Source: Kosakonia sacchari (GTDB lineage Bacteria > Pseudomonadota > Gammaproteobacteria > Enterobacterales > Enterobacteriaceae). Taken from it: DNA of 64,000 bases. The position numbers and the translations under genes are program-made. The stretch spans positions 124,001-188,000 of the forward strand of contig FOAY01000006.1 of NCBI GenBank assembly GCA_900109485.1, in the 5' to 3' direction. Within the stretch, counting starts at the first letter, position 1. Each line of letters begins with the position of its first letter. Shown here in pieces: positions 1 to 8,407 of the stretch. The notes under the pieces are model-generated. The model saw nothing but the letters and a program-made list of their open reading frames with translations. It was not told the origin of the DNA and did not search any database.

Positions 1-66
1 GCCTTCCAGTTTCAGCAGATCGCACAACTCTACGTGCGGATGTTTTCCCAGGGAAAATGTTGCCAT
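1..66 (-). CDS. ybcJ: YbcJ, RNA-binding S4-like protein (partial, N-terminus only)
   Basis: The first 22 codons on the minus strand read MATFSLGKHPHVELCDLLKL and onward, matching the N-terminus of E. coli YbcJ, a roughly 70-residue S4-like RNA-binding protein. The start codon lies one base downstream of the folD stop codon, so the two genes form a tight folD-ybcJ operon as in E. coli. The rest of the gene lies outside the window. Confidence 0.85.
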   Translation of the reverse strand, partial: MATFSLGKHPHVELCDLLKLEG

Positions 67-67
67 C

Positions 68-934
68 TTATGCGCCTTCTACATCATGATATTCTTCACA
101 CGCTTGCAGCGTGTTCTGGATCAGGGTGGCGACGGTCATCGGGCCGACACCGCCCGGAACCGGGGTAATATACGCCGCGCGGGCGGCGGCTTCTTCATAA
201 ATTACATCGCCGACCACTTTGCCGTTTTCCAGGCGGTTGATGCCGACATCGATAACAATCGCGCCCTCTTTGATCCACTCGCCCGGAATAAAGCCCGGTT
301 TACCGACCGCGACGATCAGCAGATCGGCGTTCTCAACGTGATGACGCAGATTTTTGGTGAAACGGTGCGTCACGGTAGTGGTGCAGCCCGCCAGCAGCAG
401 TTCCATGCTCATCGGGCGGCCGACGATGTTGGACGCGCCGATCACCACGGCGTTGAGGCCGAAAGTATCAATGTTGTAGCGCTCCAGCAGCGTCACGATC
501 CCGCGCGGTGTGCAGGGACGCAGACGCGGCGCGCGCTGGCACAGGCGACCCACGTTATACGGATGGAAACCGTCAACATCTTTATCCGGCGCGATACGTT
601 CCAGCACCTTCACATTGTCGATACCGGCGGGCAGCGGCAACTGCACCAGAATACCGTCGATGGTGACATCAGCGTTCAGCTTGTCGATAAGTTCCAGCAG
701 CTCGGCTTCGCTGGTGGTTTCAGGAAGATCGTAAGAGCGGGAGATGAAACCCACTTCCTCACAGGCTTTGCGCTTGCTGCCGACATAAATTTGCGATGCC
801 GGGTTGCTGCCAACCAGTACGACTGCCAGGCCTGGGGCGCGTTTCCCGGCCGCTACGCGCGCCCGTACTTTTTCCGCAACCTCAGAGCGCACCTGCTGCG
901 CAATCGTTTTACCATCAATAATCTTTGCTGCCAT
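68..934 (-). CDS. folD: Bifunctional methylenetetrahydrofolate dehydrogenase/cyclohydrolase FolD
   Basis: FolD interconverts 5,10-methylene-THF, 5,10-methenyl-THF and 10-formyl-THF in the cytosolic one-carbon pathway using NADP. At 288 aa it equals the E. coli length. The YVxSK active-site motif near residues 50-54, the Rossmann segment GASNIVGRP near 165 and the C-terminal family signature PGGVGPMT are all visible. It is followed after one base by ybcJ. The position next to argU is the same as in E. coli. A long ORF on the opposite strand is a codon-bias shadow. Confidence 0.97.
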   Translation of the reverse strand: MAAKIIDGKTIAQQVRSEVAEKVRARVAAGKRAPGLAVVLVGSNPASQIYVGSKRKACEEVGFISRSYDLPETTSEAELLELIDKLNADVTIDGILVQLPLPAGIDNVKVLERIAPDKDVDGFHPYNVGRLCQRAPRLRPCTPRGIVTLLERYNIDTFGLNAVVIGASNIVGRPMSMELLLAGCTTTVTHRFTKNLRHHVENADLLIVAVGKPGFIPGEWIKEGAIVIDVGINRLENGKVVGDVIYEEAAARAAYITPVPGGVGPMTVATLIQNTLQACEEYHDVEGA

Positions 935-1333
935 CAGAGAGAGGATTCCATCTGTCGTTTCAACTAAGGGGGATGTGACTATTTTGTCAGAAGCGCGGCG
1001 TGCTGTCAGTTATCGTTTGCGTATTTCACCTGCAAAGGGGAGGGCGGAGAGCGGAAAATGCGCCGCGCAGTCCCGGTTTTAACGAAATTTCAACAATTCA
1101 TCATCCTCCGGAAAAGTAAAGTCCCGGCGAATATTTTCATCTTCATTACGCGTTGACTTTATTGCGGTGGCAATCATTCTGCTTGCAGAGATTAATTTCA
1201 CTGTGCTTTCCGGGAGAGAGGAAAAAAGCAGGACGCGAATCCCGACTGAATTATATCCTTACAGGGAAAAGCTGTTTTAGCTGACATTAACTGTCGTCAG
1301 GAACCAAACAGTATTCGGCAGGAGGCAAGCCGG
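935..1333. other. Intergenic region upstream of folD
   Basis: About 400 bases between the folD start and a small plus-strand ORF. It must hold the folD promoter and leader, but I could not pick a convincing -35/-10 pair. I see no RNA gene and no repeat. Confidence 0.4.
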
Positions 1334-1534
1334 ATGTGCGTATTCACGGCGCTTTGGCAGATGGCTGAGTTCGTCGCCGGAAAGGGCATCGTTATCGAAA
1401 GGTACGAAAAAGAGGTCATTAGCCGTGAGGAATTGGCCCTGAAACAGCAGGGATGGCGCGAAATTGCGCGCAGCCGTTCACTAAGCAAGCAGCCAGCGGA
1501 AAATACATTGACTCATCAGGCGCTGACCGTATAA
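1334..1534 (+). CDS. Hypothetical 66-aa protein upstream of argU
   Basis: A short ORF with a strong Shine-Dalgarno sequence (AGGAGG at 1320-1325, eight bases before the ATG). The product is hydrophilic and charged in the middle, with no signal peptide or membrane segment. I do not recognise it. Its 3' end overlaps the argU promoter (-10 at 1530-1535), so translation to the end would run through that promoter. The good ribosome site supports expression; the absence of a recognised family leaves it uncertain. Confidence 0.4.
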   Translation: MCVFTALWQMAEFVAGKGIVIERYEKEVISREELALKQQGWREIARSRSLSKQPAENTLTHQALTV

Positions 1535-1535
1535 T
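1508..1535 (+). promoter_or_regulatory. Sigma-70 promoter of tRNA-Arg argU
   Basis: TTGACT (1508-1513) and a perfect TATAAT (1530-1535) are separated by 16 bases, with the tRNA beginning about 40 bases downstream. The segment after the -10 box is moderately GC-rich, as expected for a growth-rate controlled tRNA promoter. No other transcription unit fits. Confidence 0.85.
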
Positions 1536-1575
1536 TCCAGCCGTTTCCACCGCAAAGGTGGAACATCCGCGCAAT

Positions 1576-1652
1576 GCGCCCTTAGCTCAGTTGGATAGAG
1601 CAACGGCCTTCTAAGCCGTAGGTCACAGGTTCGAATCCTGTAGGGCGTACCA
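1576..1652 (+). tRNA. argU: tRNA-Arg(TCT), CCA encoded
   Basis: A 77-base cloverleaf starting GCGCCC and ending GGGCGTACCA. The D-arm is TAGCTCAGTTGGATAGAGC, the anticodon TCT is at 1610-1612 in loop CTTCTAA, and the T-arm is CAGGTTCGAATCCTG. It decodes the rare codon AGA. Its position beside folD matches argU of E. coli, where its 3' end is the attachment site of prophage DLP12. Here the 3' half also abuts an integrase remnant. Confidence 0.97.
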
Positions 1653-1665
1653 TTAAATCAATGGC

Positions 1666-1899
1666 TTACGCTAATTTTGATCCAGCCTGATTTCCTCCTT
1701 GTGTCGTGTTTGTGTCATGGTTGCCAAAAATGGCGTCAATTTTCCGTGCGTGTTTGGTCAGGTGATTCGGTGCAAGGTGTGCATATCGCTGAACCATTGC
1801 GATGCTTTCCAGTCCGATCGTGTAACACCTTACAGGCAGTTTCATTCAACGCTACCCAATAGCGCGGTTTGATTTGCTGTCTTCAGAATCTACCCGCAC
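1666..1899 (-). pseudogene. Degenerate tyrosine integrase remnant next to argU
   Basis: Reading the minus strand in three successive frames gives RVDSEDSKSNRAIG, then [11 protein letters not shown], then [19 protein letters not shown] and a further C-terminal tail ending in TAA at 1666-1668. These are the central and C-terminal parts of a lambdoid (DLP12/P22-like) integrase, including the region of the catalytic tyrosine in RYAHLAP. A one-base frameshift lies near 1855. The catalytic-domain middle is missing between the second and third segments, so this is an internally deleted fossil. The gene end lies 13 bases from the tRNA, as expected for an element integrated at the argU 3' end. I saw no matching second attachment repeat in the window. 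Confidence 0.75.
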
Positions 1900-2093
1900 A
1901 ATGACTCGTTAAACCTGAGCGGCTTTGGTAGCTCAACACTTTTCTTCGCAACGCGGGCATCTTTGTGCAGCACGCTATCCAGACGCTCATTGATTGCGTC
2001 TTCAGTGACGGCGCATCCTGTCCTTGCCAACTCCATCACCACGTAGCCGATAGCCTTCGCCATCTCATCTGAATCACTTTTATTAGTCTGCAT
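1890..2093 (-). CDS. Small 67-aa protein, possibly YmgB/AriR-like
   Basis: Starts with MQTNKSDSDEMAKAIGYVVM and has a Shine-Dalgarno AGGTGG about seven bases before the ATG. The predicted helical segment (AIGYVVMELARTG) followed by TEDAINERLDSVL resembles the small YmgB/AriR biofilm-regulator family. That resemblance is weak and by eye only. It overlaps the start side of the integrase remnant by about ten bases, so it is probably leftover cargo of the same mobile element. Confidence 0.45.
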   Translation of the reverse strand: MQTNKSDSDEMAKAIGYVVMELARTGCAVTEDAINERLDSVLHKDARVAKKSVELPKPLRFNESLCG

Positions 2094-2331
2094 AAGCCCA
2101 CCTCAAAGTTAAGGGAATTCAACTTATCTGACTATTACTCCTTCATGTGCGAGGTTACAAAGTGATTCCAGTTTTTCCGGTTGTTTTATATATGTTTTTA
2201 GGCAGTAACTTTATGTATTTACTGAATTATATGATTTATATATGGAACGGCGCTGGAGCAATATTGAAAGGGTTTGGAACCATCAAATCGGGGCGTGTTA
2301 TTTTGCAGCATAGACAGCCTGGTGTTTTCTT

Positions 2332-3723
2332 TCAGGTGGGCCTGTGGTTTGGGAAGTCAACAGTAACCATGAGGCCACCTTCTGCAGACGTACTTAGGCT
2401 CACGCTGCTGTTGTGTAGCTGCGCAACCGCTTTGACGATTGCAAGCCCTAATCCGCTCCCGCTTTGTATCTGATTGGGATCGCGGAAAAACCTGTCGAAC
2501 ACGCGCTCTCTCAATTCAACGGGAATGCCGGGCCCGGCATCTGAGACACGTAGCTGCGTGGAGTCATCTAATGATCGCACCTCGACCTCAACCCGCCCGC
2601 CCTCAGGACTGTACTTGATGGCATTTTCAATGACGTTGTCGAGCAGCGACATCAGGCGTTCCCTGACGCCTGTCAGCCAGATTTCATCATGCGAGTAGAA
2701 TTCAAGCTCAATCCCGCGCTCAGCAGCCAGCGGTGCCAGCATTGCCATTCGCTCTTGTATCAGCGTCGTTAGCGGCACAGGCTCCATAATCGTGTCAATG
2801 CGCGCTTCGCTGTGCATCAGCAGCAGCAGCTGATTAACGAGACGTGCCGCCCGGCTGTTGCTGCGAATAATCCCTGCAAGCAACTCCTGTTGGCTATCGC
2901 TACTTACATAGGACTGCAAAGCCTCAACATTGATTCGCATTGCAGCCAGCGGGGTACGCAGCTCGTGAGCAGCATCGGCAATAAAAACCCGTTCCCTTTC
3001 CGTGCTTTCTCGCACCCTGGCAAGAAATACATTAACAGCGTCCACCATTTGGCGAAGCTCCATATGCTTTGGCACGGCTTTTAAGGGAGAGAGATCTACT
3101 GGCGTGCGTGAGGAAATCTCATTTACCACCTTGTTCCAGGGACGCATTGCAATGCGGATTGACAGCCACGCGGGAAATAAAAGAAAAGGAATGCATACCA
3201 GCAGCGGCAGTATGTAGTATCCACGCGAGTTCAGGTAAATAAAGAAGTTCCAGCCGCCGGCAGGGGTGACGAGTGTGACCTCCGCGTTGGAATTCCCGGA
3301 TTTTAGGGTACGGCTAGTCCAGGTTCGGCCTTCACTCTCAATACTCTGAATTTTCCCGTATTGGGTGTTTGTCACCCCTGTCGGCGCGCCATCCGATGAA
3401 TAAATTATCGCGTTATTCTTCCGAACGATAAGGCTGATTGACAGTTCTGGATCTTCGCCTCCGCCATAACCTTCCCGCAACGCCTTGCTGAACTTTTCCA
3501 GCACATCGTTGAGATCCTGCGGACGATCGTCCATCCGATCAACCAACGTAAGAATGGTTTCGTAAGTCTGGTTGCCCAATAACATAGAGGGGCTACGCAA
3601 GTTCTCCCACAAAATGTAGGTCAGAAAAAGACACCAAAGCAGCGTAAGCAGTAGCATCTGGGCGATCATAATTCGCCGTACGAGCGTCGGGGTTTTCAGG
3701 CGGCGGCAAAAATTTCGCATCAA
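2332..3723 (-). CDS. OmpR-group sensor histidine kinase
   Basis: A 463-aa inner-membrane kinase. Two membrane segments near residues 18-41 and 170-192 flank a periplasmic sensor of about 125 residues. A HAMP-like linker follows, then the H-box (AADAAHELRTPLA, near residue 250), N-box (DNVIENAIKYSPEG), G1 (DAGPGIP) and G2 (GSGLGLAIV). The start codon overlaps the stop codon of the upstream regulator gene (ATGA), so the two are translationally coupled. The layout resembles QseC/PmrB/TctE-type kinases; the stimulus cannot be told. The divergent MipA-family gene is the likely target. Confidence 0.9.
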   Translation of the reverse strand: MMRNFCRRLKTPTLVRRIMIAQMLLLTLLWCLFLTYILWENLRSPSMLLGNQTYETILTLVDRMDDRPQDLNDVLEKFSKALREGYGGGEDPELSISLIVRKNNAIIYSSDGAPTGVTNTQYGKIQSIESEGRTWTSRTLKSGNSNAEVTLVTPAGGWNFFIYLNSRGYYILPLLVCIPFLLFPAWLSIRIAMRPWNKVVNEISSRTPVDLSPLKAVPKHMELRQMVDAVNVFLARVRESTERERVFIADAAHELRTPLAAMRINVEALQSYVSSDSQQELLAGIIRSNSRAARLVNQLLLLMHSEARIDTIMEPVPLTTLIQERMAMLAPLAAERGIELEFYSHDEIWLTGVRERLMSLLDNVIENAIKYSPEGGRVEVEVRSLDDSTQLRVSDAGPGIPVELRERVFDRFFRDPNQIQSGSGLGLAIVKAVAQLHNSSVSLSTSAEGGLMVTVDFPNHRPT

Positions 3724-4397
3724 CCCACCCCTTTCTGAATCGGTACGGTATCAATGACATACCCTACGCCTCTCACCGTTCGCACATAGCCGTCGCCGAT
3801 TTTGCGGCGCAAATTCCCCATATGCACATCGAGAGCATTGCTCATGTTTTCTTTTGAGCCGAATATTCTTTCTTCCAGAAACCCTCGTGTCAGTACGCGG
3901 TCAGTGCGCAACATTAACGTTTCAAGCAGCGCGTATTCACTTGCCGTTAACTCAATGTTACGCGCATTCACTGTTACGCGACGCGTCGGCACGTGAAGAG
4001 ATAATCCGCGAATTTCTATCACCTCATTCTGAAAACCGTAACTGCGGCGCGCAAGCGCTCTCACTCTGGCCAGCAACTCGGCGAGAACAAACGGTTTGAC
4101 GAGATAGTCGTCTGCGCCGGCATCCAGCCCGGACAGGCGATCTTGCAGGGTGCCTCGCGCAGTCAGGATGATGACGGGGATGCCCTTGAGCTGCTGACGC
4201 AAGCTCGCCATCAGGCTCATGCCATCGCCGTCGGGCAGCCCGAGGTCGAGCAACACAAGTTCTGGCGCGCAGACATCGAGTTGATGCAGCGCATCCACTT
4301 TGCGGCGAACCCATATGACATCTAATCCTTGATCTGCAAGGGCAATACGTACGCCATTGCCGAGATCCAGGTCGTCTTCGATGAGGAGAATTTTCAC
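3720..4397 (-). CDS. OmpR/PhoB-family response regulator
   Basis: 225 aa. The receiver domain has acidic residues D8 and D9, phospho-acceptor D51 (LLDLGLPDGDG) and the lysine in YLVKPF. It is followed by a winged-helix DNA-binding domain with TASEYALLE and VRGVGYV. It is the first gene of a two-gene operon with the kinase. The 205-base gap to the divergent MipA-like gene should contain its operator. No clear direct repeat was picked out there. Confidence 0.92.
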   Translation of the reverse strand: MKILLIEDDLDLGNGVRIALADQGLDVIWVRRKVDALHQLDVCAPELVLLDLGLPDGDGMSLMASLRQQLKGIPVIILTARGTLQDRLSGLDAGADDYLVKPFVLAELLARVRALARRSYGFQNEVIEIRGLSLHVPTRRVTVNARNIELTASEYALLETLMLRTDRVLTRGFLEERIFGSKENMSNALDVHMGNLRRKIGDGYVRTVRGVGYVIDTVPIQKGVG

Positions 4398-4602
4398 AAT
4401 GGTTACGGTATCAACAATGAATGAAGAACGTCTGAAGAAAAAAACGGTATCAGGAAATCTATCAGCTTTGCAGCCTCTGTACTTGCTTCAGTATTTCTTC
4501 ATTTTGGGCTCATGAGAACTTTAGGGTGCGCATTCAAACTGAGCGTTCTGGCGTTTAAAACCGCTTGTATCGTAATCATTTGAATCCACAAGGACTTCTT
4601 TC

Positions 4603-5439
4603 ATGAGAAACATCGAACTGCGTCATAAGTTCCCCCCTTCGCTCTCGGGGCGTATGTTGAAAAAAATGTTGCCGGGAGCTGTCCTGGCCTTACTGGCGAC
4701 CCCGATACTGGCGGCAGAACTGAAACCGGGCAACGAGTTGACCCTGGGCGGCGGCGTGGATGTTGCGCCACGCTATTCTGGTTCGGATGAAAGCCGCGTC
4801 ACGACTGCCCTGGTGCTTGATTACGCTATGACAAATGGTTTCTTCGTCAGCACCACGCGTGGTATCGGTTACGGCAACAACATCGGCAAGTTGAATTACA
4901 GCACTGCGCTGAGCTATCGCACAGGTCGTAAGGATCATAACGTGGACAGCGACGCGATCAGCGACGGCAGCGACGACTTGCGAGGTATGGGCGACGTCAA
5001 AGGTTCGGCTCTCGGCGTGCCTGCCTTGGGGTACGAGGTGACCGACTGGCTTAATGTGCAATTGCAGGCTGAGGTGCCGATCTCTCAGCGAAGCAATGGT
5101 GAGGCCCTGCATTTCAGTATTATCAGCCCGTTCTATAAGTCAGCGAAAAATTCCGTGACGCTGGCGCTGACCGGCAGTTGGGGGACCAGCAAGTACATGC
5201 AGACTTACTACGGGGTCAGTGCATCGCAGTCGGCCGCATCGGGGTTTAGCCGATATGATGCCGGATCGGGCATTTATGCCTGGTCAATGAATATGGACTG
5301 GACGCACAAGCTCAACGAGGACTGGAGCGTGGTTGCCGCAGCAGGCTTTACGCAGTTGGCTGGTGATGCACGCAACAGCCCAATTGTGCAACGAAAAGCA
5401 TCGCCCACAGGCAGCCTGAAGGTGACATATAGCTTCTGA
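4603..5439 (+). CDS. MipA/OmpV-family outer-membrane protein
   Basis: 278 aa as annotated. A signal peptide (MLKKMLPGAVLALLATPILAA) is obvious from an internal ATG at 4654; the first ATG at 4603 adds 17 residues and has AAGGA about ten bases upstream, so either start is possible. The mature part alternates polar and hydrophobic residues and ends in VTYSF, as in a beta-barrel. The GGGVDVAPRYSGSDE segment is typical of MipA/OmpV proteins, which include scaffolds for murein enzymes and osmotic-stress porins. Divergent transcription from the two-component genes suggests that they control it. Confidence 0.85.
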   Translation: MRNIELRHKFPPSLSGRMLKKMLPGAVLALLATPILAAELKPGNELTLGGGVDVAPRYSGSDESRVTTALVLDYAMTNGFFVSTTRGIGYGNNIGKLNYSTALSYRTGRKDHNVDSDAISDGSDDLRGMGDVKGSALGVPALGYEVTDWLNVQLQAEVPISQRSNGEALHFSIISPFYKSAKNSVTLALTGSWGTSKYMQTYYGVSASQSAASGFSRYDAGSGIYAWSMNMDWTHKLNEDWSVVAAAGFTQLAGDARNSPIVQRKASPTGSLKVTYSF

Positions 5440-5742
5440 GCGCTGGACGTATGCTTCCCGGCAGCGTGTATAAATATGCCTTTGATCCGCCCCGGTTCAG
5501 ATGACGGGGTGGTACTGACCCGAAATCCTGCGCCATTCAGAAACCACATTCCTGATGTGCGCGTCTTAATATGATCGTCAAGAAACCGTTAACGGCTTTG
5601 TGCGTTGAGACGGGAACAGGCGAATGGCGTTACTGACGTCCGGAGTGCGCGGAGCCGTTCCACTTCGCGTTGGCGGAGAAACAAAGCGGAGAAGAAATCA
5701 TAGTTGATTCCTCTCCACCTCAGGATCAGCGTGGAAGGAGAG
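5440..5742. other. Intergenic region, no feature seen
   Basis: About 300 bases between the convergent MipA-like gene and a small minus-strand gene. I found no convincing terminator with a T-run, no RNA gene and no repeat. Small ORFs here lack ribosome sites. Confidence 0.4.
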
Positions 5743-5973
5743 TTAAATCTTCGCGCCTACAATTCTGGAGGCAACCGCTTTCGCCGCTTCAAGCTTTGCT
5801 TTCCCGGCTTCAGAATGTGTGCCAGATTCAAATGCTTTGAAGTTAAGTTCAATGTTCTCTATGGCTTTATCGACGAACAATTGCGGCAGTTCTGAGCAAA
5901 TGGACTGAAAAATTATTTCATACGCTAAAGCACGACACTGCAGATCATTAATCACTTCTTCTACTGGCTTCAT
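5743..5973 (-). CDS. Hypothetical 76-aa protein
   Basis: Starts MKPVEEVINDLQ with AAGGAGA six bases before the ATG, a strong ribosome site. The product is predicted to be mostly helical, acidic in the middle, with an alanine- and lysine-rich C-terminus (GKAKLEAAKAVASRIVGAKI). It has no signal peptide or membrane span. I do not recognise a family. It lies upstream of, and divergent from, the Hsp20 gene. Confidence 0.6.
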   Translation of the reverse strand: MKPVEEVINDLQCRALAYEIIFQSICSELPQLFVDKAIENIELNFKAFESGTHSEAGKAKLEAAKAVASRIVGAKI

Positions 5974-6342
5974 AATCTCTCCTTACGAAATACTATGGCG
6001 CTCACCGGCAAACAAGAAATGCTCTGTCGCGAGTACCTGTGCTATGTGAATATTAAATATCGTTCAGTTAGACAAATAAAACCAGGGGAAGCCATCACCA
6101 AACTGGACCGGGAGATCACAGAAACTGAAGGGAAATCAGGAAGTGAGCCAAAAAGTTCGGATGGGTAGCGCAGCGGGTCATGCAGGCCACTATTTTCACC
6201 CGATTTACATCCCCGCTGGTTTGTCACTGCCAGCGCGGTTGCCCGAAACGCATACGCGAAAAAATTTTTATTTTGTGGCCTTGAAAAACGGGCGGGAGGA
6301 ATTATTTATTGAATCGGACAAGCAACGCTTGCCTTTACGTTG

Positions 6343-6370
6343 AACTTTTGAATGGATTATTCAGGAGGTT
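6343..6370 (+). promoter_or_regulatory. Candidate fourU-type RNA thermometer in hsp20 leader
   Basis: AACTTTTGAA (6343-6352), a seven-base loop, and TTCAGGAGGTT (6360-6370) form a hairpin that buries the Shine-Dalgarno AGGAGG (6363-6368) of the Hsp20 gene. Four consecutive U residues (6346-6349) pair with GGAG through three G-U pairs and one A-U pair, with A6363 bulged. This is the hallmark of fourU thermometers. A second small hairpin (CAAGC/GCTTG, 6319-6331) lies just upstream, as is common in heat-shock leaders. Confidence 0.6.
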
Positions 6371-6374
6371 AATT

Positions 6375-6842
6375 ATGGCACTCAGAACCTTGTCAGCACT
6401 TCCGGGCTTTTCTGATTCTGCTTTTGCTGACCGTTTTAATCGTATCGACAGACTGTTCAGTCAGTTAACGGGCGACTCTCCGGTTGCTTCATTACCCGCT
6501 TACGACCTGAAAAAAATCGATGCAAGCAATTATCTGTTAAATGTAAGCGTACCTGGCTGGAAGGAAGACGAACTCGAAATCGAGACGGTCGGCGGAACGC
6601 TGAATGTTTCTGGTAAGCGCTCTGAAAATGAATCTCAGGATGAGCAGGGCTGGATCTATAAAGGCATCCGCCGTTCTGATTTTCGCTTGAGTTTCACTTT
6701 GCCGGAGCACACCAAAGTCAGTAATGCAAAACTGGAAAGCGGGATCCTGCAGGTTTCCATTTATCAGGAAATCCCGGAGAGCGAAAAACCACGCAAAATT
6801 GCGATTGAGAATACACAGAAAGCCATTGAACATCAGGCTTGA
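6375..6842 (+). CDS. Small heat-shock protein, Hsp20/alpha-crystallin family
   Basis: 155 aa from the ATG at 6375, which has AGGAGG six bases upstream; an earlier in-frame start at 6309 has none. After a roughly 40-residue N-terminal arm comes an alpha-crystallin domain with YLLNVSVPGWKEDELEIE, GGTLNVSGKR and a LESGILQVSI strand close to the family's GxL motif. It is an ATP-independent holdase that keeps heat-damaged proteins refoldable. It is not a canonical IbpA/IbpB sequence and stands alone, not in an ibpAB pair. Translation is probably temperature controlled through the leader hairpin. Confidence 0.92.
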   Translation: MALRTLSALPGFSDSAFADRFNRIDRLFSQLTGDSPVASLPAYDLKKIDASNYLLNVSVPGWKEDELEIETVGGTLNVSGKRSENESQDEQGWIYKGIRRSDFRLSFTLPEHTKVSNAKLESGILQVSIYQEIPESEKPRKIAIENTQKAIEHQA

Positions 6843-6869
6843 TAATTGACGTTATGCATAATTTTTCCG

Positions 6870-6894
6870 GGCCCGCTCAGGCGGGCCTTTTTTA
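6870..6894 (+). terminator. Rho-independent terminator of hsp20
   Basis: Stem GGCCCGC (6870-6876) pairs with GCGGGCC (6881-6887) around loop TCAG, followed by a T-rich run from 6888. It lies 28 bases after the Hsp20 stop codon. Confidence 0.9.
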
Positions 6895-7177
6895 TTTTCC
6901 GCTTCATTTGGCTGTAACAAACGAAGTGGAAAATAAAAACTGGCAGACGCGACATCGTTTCTGCCAGTGAAAGAAGTTACTGCTTGTCAGAAGTCATATC
7001 CCTTATGCATGTTATAACTTACCTTCATACAATTCACTAATCGCAAATTTCTGCATCCTGATTCAGAATTTTAATGATCCTGGTACTAATGCTTGGCGCG
7101 ACTTCAAGCCCGCTTATCGTCCTGCGCGGAATTTGTACGATGTCACTCCTTGCCCGCCAGCAATGCGGCAGCAACCG

Positions 7178-7203
7178 GGCCGTCAGAACCACGTCTGACG
7201 GCC
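7178..7203. repeat. Perfect 10-bp inverted repeat downstream of the FIST operon
   Basis: GGCCGTCAGA (7178-7187) and TCTGACGGCC (7194-7203) around loop ACCACG. It lies 65 bases past the stop of the last minus-strand gene of the signalling operon. There is no T-run on either side, so it may be a 3'-end stabilising stem or a REP-like element, not a classic terminator. The rest of 6895-7267 shows nothing else. Confidence 0.6.
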
Positions 7204-7267
7204 GTTGAGCATGGGATTTAGGCGGATAGCCGCCGGGCAGAAAGCCCTCTCCCGGCGGGGAACATCT

Positions 7268-8407
7268 TCAGGACGCGTTTTTACCCGGCAGGCCGCGCAC
7301 CCGAATGGGCTCTTCGACGGCGTTCGCGGCGAGCAGGCGCTGAAGGGCGGAGATCGCGGTATCGGTCAGTTCATGTCCTTTGGTCAGCACCATTAATCCA
7401 TTTGTGGTGCGAATATCTTCATCGACGACCCAGCCCGGCATCAATTCACGGATACGCGCGGAGCGAACCCCCTCGACATTCGAGCGAAAATCTGACAGCG
7501 CTTTGATGAGATATTCAGGCAGCGCTGGACGCGCCGCACGCAGGATTTCCCACGGGCGCTCCAGGCTCCAGCCGCGCGCGGCGTGGCGTTCCAGCTCCAG
7601 TGCGGCGCGCAGTAGCTGAGCGCCGCGTACCACTTCTAACGGTGCGCTGGCAGGCGCTTCTTTCGCCTGGTGACGAATGATCGCCGCAACCAGTTCAAGA
7701 CGTGGAATTTGCTCTACCAGCCGGCCCGCAACGTCCGGATGTTCATGCAGCAGTTTTACCTCCTCCGCCGTCAATTTACGCTGTGCGGCATCGGCCTGAA
7801 CGATGTCGGCAGGAATGCCAACGCAGCCGATCTGACTTAATGATGCCGCAAGGGTGTAGAGCCACTCATCGTGCCACCCCAGTTTCGGCAATGCGTGGCG
7901 GACGCAGGACTGCGCGAAAGCCGCTCGCTGAAAAGCCCAGGGGGCAACCATCGCCAGTATTTCTGTGAGCGTTTTTACCGAAGCAGAAAGCGTGGTCGCC
8001 AGAAGCTCTTTTTCTGCGCAAACAAGCCGGTGCTGACGAACCGCATCATTCAATGTCGCTATCAGATCCTCTTTTGGGCACGGTTTGCAGAGATAGCGGA
8101 AAATAGCGCCTTTATTGATGGCCGCGATCGAGGACTCCACATCGGCCTGTCCGGTAAGAAGGACCCGCACGCTGTCCGGCGAGACTTCCCGCGCGCGGGA
8201 CAAAAAAGTGGCGCCATCCATTCCCGGCATGCGCATGTCGGAGAGGATCACCGCAAAAGGTTCTCCGTTGCGAATCGCATCCAGACCGGCTTCACCGCTG
8301 TGCGCTGTCACCACATCAAACACATCAAACAGATTTCGCGTGATGGCCGCGAGCACATTGGGTTCATCATCGACGCATAACACGCGGGGTAAGGAAGTAT
8401 CAGTCAT
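7268..8407 (-). CDS. Response regulator with degenerate HD-GYP-like output domain
   Basis: 379 aa from the ATG at 8407; the longer ORF start has no support because the upstream gene covers it. An N-terminal receiver (D57 in VILSDMRMPGMDG, PKE lysine region CKPCP) is followed by an HD-like domain. The usual HDIGKIGIP core reads SQIGCVGIP and the HHExxDGxGYP segment reads RHQAKEAPA, so metal ligands and the GYP loop are lost. It cannot be an active c-di-GMP phosphodiesterase of the usual type. Degenerate HD-GYP regulators such as HnoD of Shewanella act as allosteric modulators. It overlaps the HDOD regulator gene by eight bases. Confidence 0.8.
   Translation of the reverse strand: MTDTSLPRVLCVDDEPNVLAAITRNLFDVFDVVTAHSGEAGLDAIRNGEPFAVILSDMRMPGMDGATFLSRAREVSPDSVRVLLTGQADVESSIAAINKGAIFRYLCKPCPKEDLIATLNDAVRQHRLVCAEKELLATTLSASVKTLTEILAMVAPWAFQRAAFAQSCVRHALPKLGWHDEWLYTLAASLSQIGCVGIPADIVQADAAQRKLTAEEVKLLHEHPDVAGRLVEQIPRLELVAAIIRHQAKEAPASAPLEVVRGAQLLRAALELERHAARGWSLERPWEILRAARPALPEYLIKALSDFRSNVEGVRSARIRELMPGWVVDEDIRTTNGLMVLTKGHELTDTAISALQRLLAANAVEEPIRVRGLPGKNAS

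Noticed and set aside
86-967. 293-codon plus-strand ORF opposite folD
   Set aside because: It is the antisense shadow of folD, with no ribosome site and an Arg/His/Gln-rich, non-protein-like composition.
1576-5439. Intact prophage or genomic island starting at argU
   Set aside because: Only an integrase fossil and one small ORF are phage-like; no structural, lysis or replication genes and no second attachment repeat were seen in the window.
6281-6310. Sigma-32 promoter for the Hsp20 gene
   Set aside because: CTTGAA at 6281-6286 matches the -35, but no CCCCAT-like -10 sequence follows at the right distance.
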